Assembly: GCA_002352375.1 (NCBI GenBank)
Contig: DEIH01000119.1
Span: 1 to 8,558, forward strand
Direction: 5' to 3'
Origin: Spirochaeta sp. UBA2779
GTDB lineage: Bacteria > Spirochaetota > Spirochaetia > DSM-2461
DNA: 8,558 nucleotides
The notes under the pieces were generated by a model, which saw nothing but the letters and a program-made list of their open reading frames with translations, had not been told where the DNA came from and ran no database searches. Shown here in pieces: positions 1 to 5,517 of the stretch; the stretch's first letter is position 1, and each line of letters begins with the position of its first letter. The position numbers were made by a program, and so were the translations under genes.

Positions 1-342
1 GATACGATTCTGGATCTTGTTGACTTTGAATCAAAGATATCCGGAGCCGATCTTGTTATCACTGGAGAGGGAAAGATAGACGGTCAGTCCATCCGGGGGA
101 AGGTGCCCATCGGCGTTGCAGCCCGTTCAAAGCCCGCAGGGACACCGGTGCTGGCGGTTGTCGGTGATATCGGTAAGGGTGCCTCGGCGGTTTATGAGTA
201 CGGGATTGATTCGATTATGAGTACGGTGGATAAAGCCATGCCCCTGGAAGAGGCTATTGCCCGGTCGGCGGAATGCCTGGTGGATGCTGCCGAAAGATCC
301 TGCAGAATGATAAAAATAGGAATGAGAATTGCCGGCAGATAA
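1..342 (+). CDS. Glycerate kinase, type I family (GarK/GlxK-like), C-terminal part; 5' end outside window
   Basis: Frame 1 is open from the first base to a TAA at 340-342, giving the last 113 residues of a larger protein. The stretch ADLVITGEGKIDGQS (about residues 16-30 of the visible part) followed by GKVPIGVA is the conserved C-terminal motif of the type-I glycerate kinase family. So is the later pattern of a hydrophobic strand ending in GDIGKGA, then YEYGID and a short helical tail. Family members are normally about 370-380 residues, so roughly the N-terminal 70 percent lies upstream. They phosphorylate D-glycerate with ATP to 2- or 3-phosphoglycerate in the cytoplasm, feeding lower glycolysis. 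The gene converges on the sugar-kinase operon with only 19 bases between stop codons. Internal GTG/ATG codons such as GTG 103 are not the real start, because family homology continues upstream of them. The family call is firm; the position of the phosphate on the product is not. Confidence 0.9.
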   Translation, partial: DTILDLVDFESKISGADLVITGEGKIDGQSIRGKVPIGVAARSKPAGTPVLAVVGDIGKGASAVYEYGIDSIMSTVDKAMPLEEAIARSAECLVDAAERSCRMIKIGMRIAGR

Positions 343-355
343 AAGCCGAAATTGG

Positions 356-384
356 AGGTTCTCAGATACTCTGACTGAGAACCT
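356..384. terminator. Perfect 10-bp inverted repeat between convergent genes, possible bidirectional terminator
   Basis: AGGTTCTCAG (356-365) is the exact reverse complement of CTGAGAACCT (375-384), with a 9-base loop. It sits where the glycerate kinase gene and the minus-strand operon converge, and it overlaps the last codons and stop (362-364) of the mutase gene. Neither side has a strong T-tract. On the minus strand the hairpin is followed by an interrupted T-rich stretch (CCAATTTCGGCTTTTA), so intrinsic termination of the operon is possible but would be weak. It could instead protect the 3' end of the transcripts. Confidence 0.45.
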
Positions 385-1702
385 GGTGGATATCCGGATA
401 ATCAACCCCAAACACCCTGTTGCTGATATCAAGTACTGATTCTCTGGATTCAGCCTCCAGCCTCACAGTGATACAAGGCTCTGTTACCGATCTTCGAACC
501 AGAAGCCAGCCGTCGGGAAACTCGATTCTTATCCCATCCAGCCTTGATACAGGGTATTTCTTTTCAAATCCGGAAAGATAATCCATAATTCTGCTTACTG
601 AATCCTCATTCATACCGATGCGCAAATCCGGTGTAATCGCCGTATTCTCAATCTCATCAATCATTTGTGCCATGGTTTCACTTGTTCTGCTGAGGATTCG
701 GGTTATTTTCAAAGCGGCAAATAAACCATCATCAAAACCGAGCTCCCTGAAAAAGAAATGGCCGCTGATTTCACCCGCAAGTATCGAATTATTCTCCAGA
801 AATGTTTTCTTGATAAAGGCATGCCCCGAACGTTCCATGATGGCCCGGGAACCTGCCGCTTCAATACTGTTTTTTACCACCGAGGAGGATTTCCCGTCGT
901 AAACAACCGAAGATTTCTCCTTTTCAAGATAATCCTTCATCAGTATCACAAAGCTGCGCTCACTCTCACAAAAACGCCCCAGATTATCAACAAATACAAC
1001 CCGGTCTCCATCACCATCAAAGGCGATGCCGATATCGGCGGCCTCATCGACAACCATCTTTTGAAGGCTGTTCAGGTTCCCATAAACCGCAGGATTCGGA
1101 TCCCGATTCGGAAACCTTCCGTCATAGGAACAAAAAAGACGGACAACATCATACCCGGCTTTGGAGAATATCTCAGGGGCCAGTTCAGACATGGACCCGT
1201 TACAGGCATCAATGACAACTTTGAGATTTCTATGCGGTTGAATCAGAGGTAAAACAAAGTCCTCATACTCTTTTTCAATTGAATATTCCCTGATTGAGCC
1301 CGTTTTATCGATAAAGTCGTTCCTTTCCATCTTCTTTTCCAGCTCTTTGAGATTTTCCGGAGTAACAGGCATTTCACCAATCATAATCTTGAATCCGTTG
1401 TATTCTGCAGGGTTGTGAGAAGCTGTTACCATTACTGCTCCTGCAGCTTTGAGAACACTTTTTGCAAAGTACACCAGCGGGGTTGGAACTGTCCCGATAT
1501 TGATAACTTCTGCTCCGCTTTGAAACAAGCCATCAATGAGTCTGCCCATTAAAGCCGGAGTTGAGATTCTCACATCACCGCCGACAACCACACTCTTACC
1601 CGAAAGAAGAGAGCCGATCCCCCGGCCGATGAGAAAAGCATTCTCCTTATCCAGGTTTTCACCGTAGACTCCACGGATATCACATTCCTTGAAAATACTC
1701 AT
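362..1702 (-). CDS. Phosphomannomutase/phosphoglucomutase-family enzyme (alpha-D-phosphohexomutase, COG1109-like)
   Basis: A 446-residue cytoplasmic enzyme of normal length for the family, which moves phosphate between C1 and C6 (or C5) of a sugar through a phosphoserine. Motifs occur in the usual order: the catalytic loop TASHNP (93-98, Ser95 the phosphoserine), the Mg-binding loop DGDGDR (229-234, three Asp), the sugar-binding loop GEISGH (310-315), and the C-terminal phosphate-binding loop RRSVTEP (403-409). That last loop is usually R-x-S-N-T-E/T-P; here Val406 replaces Asn. The ATG at 1702 overlaps the stop of the upstream kinase (ATGA, 1699-1702), so the two are translationally coupled, and a G-rich Shine-Dalgarno stretch precedes it. 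It is the last gene of the minus-strand operon. Substrate (mannose-, glucose-, or possibly pentose-phosphate, since some COG1109 members are phosphopentomutases) cannot be decided from motifs. Confidence 0.88.
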   Translation of the reverse strand: MSIFKECDIRGVYGENLDKENAFLIGRGIGSLLSGKSVVVGGDVRISTPALMGRLIDGLFQSGAEVINIGTVPTPLVYFAKSVLKAAGAVMVTASHNPAEYNGFKIMIGEMPVTPENLKELEKKMERNDFIDKTGSIREYSIEKEYEDFVLPLIQPHRNLKVVIDACNGSMSELAPEIFSKAGYDVVRLFCSYDGRFPNRDPNPAVYGNLNSLQKMVVDEAADIGIAFDGDGDRVVFVDNLGRFCESERSFVILMKDYLEKEKSSVVYDGKSSSVVKNSIEAAGSRAIMERSGHAFIKKTFLENNSILAGEISGHFFFRELGFDDGLFAALKITRILSRTSETMAQMIDEIENTAITPDLRIGMNEDSVSRIMDYLSGFEKKYPVSRLDGIRIEFPDGWLLVRRSVTEPCITVRLEAESRESVLDISNRVFGVDYPDIHQVLSQSI

Positions 1703-3168
1703 ACAACCCCACTCCCCTCTGTATAGCCCCGTTCTCTGCAGCCGGCTAAAAAGCCTTCATAACTCTCTTCATATTTATCAGCAGCGGCAGAATTCGGAAG
1801 AATCTCCTTTTCCATCCCAACCATAGCTGAAACAGCTTCAGAAGTTCCATTGAACGCTGTTGTTGAAGCCGCCAGAATCGCAGAACCCATTGCAGCCTCA
1901 ACCACCCTGGGAACAATCAGACGGCGCCGGAGGATATTTGCCCTAATCTGCATCCAGACATCGGATTTTGCCGCACCGCCGGCGGTATAAATTGTATCAA
2001 CTATTTCACAGCCCAGGTTTTCCATAACCGAATAAGACAGGCGCTCTGTGAACGCAACCCCTTCCAATAACGATGTGTACAGCTGCACATCACCCCTGAT
2101 ATTCCCTTCGATAAAACCTTCGGCTTCGGGCTTTTGAAAGGGGAAACGCTCCCCCTTCCCTGTCAAAGGATACGTGATGAGTCCCGAAGGTTCTCCCAGG
2201 TTCACCTGTAAGTCCATTTCTTTGAATTTCCCATCGGGGAAATGGTGTTTCAGACAGATACCTCCGGTGTTAGAGGCGCCTCCGGGAATCCAGAAACCAT
2301 CGGGATGACGATGGGAATAAATACGCCCCTGATTATCACTGATAATTGAATCTGTCAGGCCTTTGATAACAAGGGTGGTTCCTATGGTTGTATTGTAATC
2401 CCCGGGTTTCTTTATTCCGGAAGCCAGTGCCGAGGCTATGCCATCTGTGGCTCCCACACTTACACGGGTAAGAACCGACAGCCCTGTTAACTTTGATGCA
2501 GTTTTTGAAACAGTACCCACAATTGAACCCGGAGTAACAACTTCCGGCAGGCGGTCCAGAGGAATTCCCAGATCCGATTCAATAAAATCCGGCCAGCGAT
2601 CATCTATGATGTCGTATCCGGATTTTAATGCGTTAGTGTAATCAGAACGCTGATAATTCCCCGTCAGAAATCCGATGATATAATCTGCCTGATGAACAAA
2701 ATACCGGGTTTCCTCAAATATCGCCGGTTGATTCTCCTTAATCCACAGTATTTTCGGCAGGGAAAAGCTTGGTTTAAATCTATATCCAAGCTTCAGGCTC
2801 AACTCTTCACCGGCTTTTTGAACTTTCACCGCCTCCAGATCTGAGCGCCCGTCGTTGTACATCAGGGCATTTCCCAGAGGTTTGAAACCGGAATCAATCG
2901 GTATTACAGTGCCGGAAGTTCCATCAATGCCAATTCCTGTTATATCTTCAGCTTTGAAGCCCTTCTGATTCAACCCGCTTATGCATTGGCCGATCACTTC
3001 AACCAGAGAGTCTAACCAGACCATCGCAGACTGTTCGTAATGCTTCTCTTTTACAGCGGCATTGAGTACGGCAAACCGGCTGCTTCCATCGGCGACAATC
3101 GAGCCCCGTTCATCTGTGATTAAACCCCGAACACCCTGAGTTCCTAAATCAATTCCAAAAAATAACAT
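1699..3168 (-). CDS. FGGY-family carbohydrate kinase, D-ribulokinase-like (cyanobacterial/plant type)
   Basis: A 489-residue protein with the FGGY two-domain fold. The N-terminal phosphate-binding motif is GIDLGTQG (residues 5-12). A sugar-site segment MYNDGRSD (103-110) follows. The probable catalytic base is Asp242 in GATDG (239-243), the second phosphate-binding segment is IGTT (262-265), and the adenosine-binding segment AGGAAKSDVW lies near 396-405. Three stretches recall, from memory, the xylulokinase-like D-ribulokinases of cyanobacteria and plants rather than XylB: HQADY (159-163), SDYTNALKSGYD (175-186) and GGASNTGG (296-303). The expected reaction is D-ribulose + ATP to D-ribulose 5-phosphate. 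The ATG at 3168 is preceded by only a poor Shine-Dalgarno, but it places the first motif at residue 5 as the family expects. It follows the other kinase after a 113-base gap and overlaps the mutase downstream. Kinase family certain; substrate likely but unproven. Confidence 0.85.
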   Translation of the reverse strand: MLFFGIDLGTQGVRGLITDERGSIVADGSSRFAVLNAAVKEKHYEQSAMVWLDSLVEVIGQCISGLNQKGFKAEDITGIGIDGTSGTVIPIDSGFKPLGNALMYNDGRSDLEAVKVQKAGEELSLKLGYRFKPSFSLPKILWIKENQPAIFEETRYFVHQADYIIGFLTGNYQRSDYTNALKSGYDIIDDRWPDFIESDLGIPLDRLPEVVTPGSIVGTVSKTASKLTGLSVLTRVSVGATDGIASALASGIKKPGDYNTTIGTTLVIKGLTDSIISDNQGRIYSHRHPDGFWIPGGASNTGGICLKHHFPDGKFKEMDLQVNLGEPSGLITYPLTGKGERFPFQKPEAEGFIEGNIRGDVQLYTSLLEGVAFTERLSYSVMENLGCEIVDTIYTAGGAAKSDVWMQIRANILRRRLIVPRVVEAAMGSAILAASTTAFNGTSEAVSAMVGMEKEILPNSAAADKYEESYEGFLAGCRERGYTEGSGVV

Positions 3169-3281
3169 AACATCTATTCATACAATGAACTTATAATCAT
3201 TGCCATCATTAATGCCGGATACCCGACATCTTTACGGCTATGTCAGAAGCTGAAACCAAAACTGAAGTCAGCCTGTCATTT
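3169..3281 (-). promoter_or_regulatory. 113-base gap between the two kinase genes, with a small hairpin and a weak internal promoter candidate
   Basis: This is the only long gap inside an otherwise overlapping operon and it has no credible ORF. On the minus strand, bases 3230-3211 can fold into an 8-bp stem (two G-T wobbles) closed by a GTAT loop: GATGTCGG-GTAT-CCGGCATT. No T-tract follows it, so it does not look like a terminator. Downstream is TATAAG (3195-3190), a passable -10 box without a convincing -35. The gap could hold a secondary promoter or an mRNA processing/stability element for the ribulokinase-mutase pair. The evidence is weak. Confidence 0.25.
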
Positions 3282-4823
3282 TCATACAAGCGTTTTAACA
3301 AGTCTTGCAGACTCTTTTTTCAGATTCTCATACGTGGCCTCATACTGCCGGACATATTCCCTGTAAATTACTGTGTTTTCAGGAATCGGATTTACAACTC
3401 TGCCTATTTCAACCATCGACTCGGCAGCAGTTCTCAAATCCGGATAGATTCCAGCTCCAACAGTACCGGCAATAGCCGAACCCAGGGATACAGCCTGGGG
3501 TTCTTTCGGAATTATCAGAACCTTCCCTGTAACATCCGCATGAATCTGCATCCAGAGATTGCTCTGTGTTGCCCCGCCGCAGACAATTATCTCATCAATG
3601 GAAACACCGCCCTCCTCCATTTTCTGCAGAATAATCTGTGTTCCATATACAACACCCTCCATAATGGCCCTGAAAATATGTGCCGGAGTATGTTTCAGTG
3701 TAAGCCCCCGGATAACCCCCCGGCTCTCAGCATCCACCCAGGGTGTCCTGTTTCCCTGCCAATGCTCCAGAACAACAAGTCCTTCGGAACCCGGCGGTAA
3801 TTCAGCCGCCTGTTCGTCGAGTATCTGATAAACGGAGACGCCCCGGGTTTCCGCTTCATGGCTTATTTCAGTATTAAGGAAGTTGGAGACAAACCATTTA
3901 AGGATCGACCCCGTAGAAATCTGACCGGCTTCAACCACTTCAATTCCGGGAATAACAGCTCCGGGGAAAGTGCCGAAAATACCCGGTGCGTGCAGTTCTG
4001 AATCACTCATCCCGATAAGAAGCTGGGAAGAGCCGGTAATCAGAGCCAGCTTTCCCGGACTCAGGGCATTCACCCCGAGAACCCCCATATAGGCATCCGC
4101 CCCGCCGCCGGCAACAGGTATCCCCGGTTTCAATCCAATTTCTGCGGCTGCTTCGGGACTTAAAGCTCCGACAACTTCTCCGATTCTGACAATACGTTTC
4201 GGTATCTTCCCGAAAATATCCTCAAGTCCGATTTTCTCATAAAGTGAAACCGGAAATCCCCCGTCTTTTTCATTGTAGAACCAGCGAATGGAAACCGTAT
4301 TTATATTGGCTGTTATTTCCCCGGTAAGTCGGTATGCCAACCAGTCGGTATGTTCAAAAATCGTCTTTGCATTATCGTAGATTTCAGGTTCATGACGCTT
4401 TATCCATAGATTCTTACAGGGAAACCACTCCGGTGAAACCTTGCTGAAACCCACATATTTTAAAGCCGGATCGCCGCAGGCGGCGATTTCATCCGCCTCT
4501 TTGGAAGCCCGGATATCCATCCACATCAGAGCATCTCTCAGGGGCTGCCCATTCTCATCAAGATAGACAACCGTACAGCTGGTACCGTCCAGTCCGATAC
4601 CTTCAATTAATTCAGGATTGATATCCGCCGCTTCAATGGCCCTTTGTACCGATTCAATTAAGGATTTATCCCACTGTTGAACACTTTGCTCTCCCCATCC
4701 GGGATGCTTATGAATGTTTTTATTCTCACTTACACCGAAAGCGATACAATAACCCTTTTCATCGTAAATCCCCGATCTGATACTCTCCGTTCCCGCATCT
4801 ATGCCCAGTACGTATTTACTCAT
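3282..4823 (-). CDS. FGGY-family carbohydrate kinase, substrate unassigned (ribulokinase-related)
   Basis: A 513-residue ATP-dependent sugar or sugar-alcohol kinase. It shows GIDAGTES (7-14) for phosphate binding, the sugar-site segment WMDIR (101-105), the probable catalytic base Asp243 in GGADAY (240-245), ITGSS (262-266), and the adenosine-site CGGATQSNLW (415-424). The segment EHWQGNRTPW (353-362), followed by SRGVIRGLTLKHT, marks a bacterial FGGY subgroup usually annotated only as FGGY-family kinase or ribulokinase-like. It is clearly not a close paralogue of the downstream kinase. The start at ATG 4823 is preferred over TTG 4826 because AGAGGG lies 7 bases before that ATG. The start overlaps the stop of the epimerase gene by 8 bases, which implies coupled translation. 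The operon suggests a ketose, possibly a pentulose, but the true substrate is open. Confidence 0.85.
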   Translation of the reverse strand: MSKYVLGIDAGTESIRSGIYDEKGYCIAFGVSENKNIHKHPGWGEQSVQQWDKSLIESVQRAIEAADINPELIEGIGLDGTSCTVVYLDENGQPLRDALMWMDIRASKEADEIAACGDPALKYVGFSKVSPEWFPCKNLWIKRHEPEIYDNAKTIFEHTDWLAYRLTGEITANINTVSIRWFYNEKDGGFPVSLYEKIGLEDIFGKIPKRIVRIGEVVGALSPEAAAEIGLKPGIPVAGGGADAYMGVLGVNALSPGKLALITGSSQLLIGMSDSELHAPGIFGTFPGAVIPGIEVVEAGQISTGSILKWFVSNFLNTEISHEAETRGVSVYQILDEQAAELPPGSEGLVVLEHWQGNRTPWVDAESRGVIRGLTLKHTPAHIFRAIMEGVVYGTQIILQKMEEGGVSIDEIIVCGGATQSNLWMQIHADVTGKVLIIPKEPQAVSLGSAIAGTVGAGIYPDLRTAAESMVEIGRVVNPIPENTVIYREYVRQYEATYENLKKESARLVKTLV

Positions 4824-5469
4824 CAAGCAACCCTCTGATTCTTACAATATTTTCCCGGATATCACCACGGAACATAGCAGTACCGACTGTCAGTATGTCT
4901 GCTCCGGCATCCTTAACTCTCATCAATGTGTCCATATTCACTCCACCATCTACAGAAATTTTTGTTTCCAAACCTTTACTGCTGATGTAATTTGCAGCCT
5001 CTTCAATTTTACCGAGAACCCCGGGGTTGAATTCCTGACCACCAATTCCCGGTTCCACACCAAGTATATTGACGATAAACACGCTCTCCAGAAAAGACTT
5101 CATTTCCCCGATTTCCGTTATCGGTGCAAACGTTATCCCGGGCTGTATTCCTGAATTTCTGATTACCATTAGAGATTCAGCCAGTTGTTCAGAGCTTTCA
5201 AACTGAAGAGAAATAACATCCGCTCCGGTGTCCAGAAATTGCCTCAGTACACTTTCTGTATTATAGACAGCAATATGAACTTCCAGCAGCGAAGAAGTTT
5301 CTTCTCTTAAATCACGAACCAGCTGATCCCCGAAAATAATCTTTCGGGTATAATGACCGTCACACACATCGATATGAAATCTCGAAACACCGGCATCTTC
5401 AGCCAGACGGATATCCCGGAGAATTGAGGCATGATTCGCCGCCAGTACAGACCCGCAAAGTTCTATCAT
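4816..5469 (-). CDS. Ribulose-phosphate 3-epimerase family protein, divergent active site
   Basis: A 217-residue TIM-barrel protein, the normal length for Rpe. The metal-binding and acid/base residues are all present: His32 and Asp34 in HIDVCDG (32-38), His65 in EVHIAV (63-68), and Asp174 in SVDGG (172-176). Ser7, the phosphate-contacting PGIGGQ (140-145) and VGTAMF (195-200) are also kept. Known members interconvert D-ribulose 5-phosphate and D-xylulose 5-phosphate, or D-allulose 6-phosphate and fructose 6-phosphate (AlsE). Three methionines that normally line the pocket are replaced by Cys36, Ala67 and Leu136, and Asn of the usual NPG motif is Glu139, so a different phosphorylated ketose is possible. 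It is the first gene of the minus-strand operon. ATG 5469 has AGGG 7 bases upstream, and the gene end overlaps the next kinase. Family certain; substrate uncertain. Confidence 0.85.
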   Translation of the reverse strand: MIELCGSVLAANHASILRDIRLAEDAGVSRFHIDVCDGHYTRKIIFGDQLVRDLREETSSLLEVHIAVYNTESVLRQFLDTGADVISLQFESSEQLAESLMVIRNSGIQPGITFAPITEIGEMKSFLESVFIVNILGVEPGIGGQEFNPGVLGKIEEAANYISSKGLETKISVDGGVNMDTLMRVKDAGADILTVGTAMFRGDIRENIVRIRGLLDE

Positions 5470-5475
5470 CCGTTC

Positions 5476-5503
5476 ACCCTATGCTAATTCCGCTAATTGT
5501 CAA
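5476..5503 (-). promoter_or_regulatory. Candidate promoter of the epimerase-kinase operon
   Basis: Reading the minus strand, TTGACA (5503-5498) matches the -35 consensus exactly. After 16 bases comes TAGGGT (5481-5476), a poor -10 that keeps the key A2 and T6 positions. The ATG at 5469 then follows after 6 bases, which would make the transcript nearly leaderless. Because AGGG also looks like a Shine-Dalgarno for the same gene, the -10 assignment is uncertain. Between the boxes the heptamer AATTAGC occurs twice, 9 bases apart, and could be an operator. Confidence 0.4.
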
Positions 5504-5509
5504 TACAAT
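5504..5509 (+). promoter_or_regulatory. Candidate -10 box of the ABC-F gene
   Basis: TACAAT is one mismatch from TATAAT and lies 8 bases before the ATG at 5518. No good -35 is seen 16-18 bases upstream. It abuts the minus-strand TTGACA, so the two divergent promoters would overlap and compete for RNA polymerase. The only Shine-Dalgarno-like bases are AGG at 5510-5512, which is weak. Confidence 0.4.
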
Positions 5510-5517
5510 AGGCCATC

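Noticed and set aside
758..1252. 164-codon plus-strand open frame opposite the mutase gene
   Set aside because: It is antisense to a gene with all four mutase motifs, has no recognisable domain, and its composition looks like an opposite-strand reading of that gene.
3240..3800. 186-codon plus-strand open frame opposite the end of the first FGGY kinase gene
   Set aside because: Antisense to a well-supported kinase, rich in Cys, Asn and Ser with no domain or ribosome site; a shadow frame.
1699..4823. Tandem duplication of one kinase gene
   Set aside because: The two kinases share only family motifs and differ in length and subgroup-specific segments, so they were recruited separately rather than duplicated recently.
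4824..4826. TTG as start of the second kinase gene
   Set aside because: The adjacent ATG (4823-4821) is a stronger start codon and sits 7 bases after AGAGGG; the extra residue adds nothing to the fold.
4801..5154. 117-codon plus-strand open frame across the epimerase-kinase junction
   Set aside because: It lies opposite two genes with intact motifs and resembles no family; a shadow frame.
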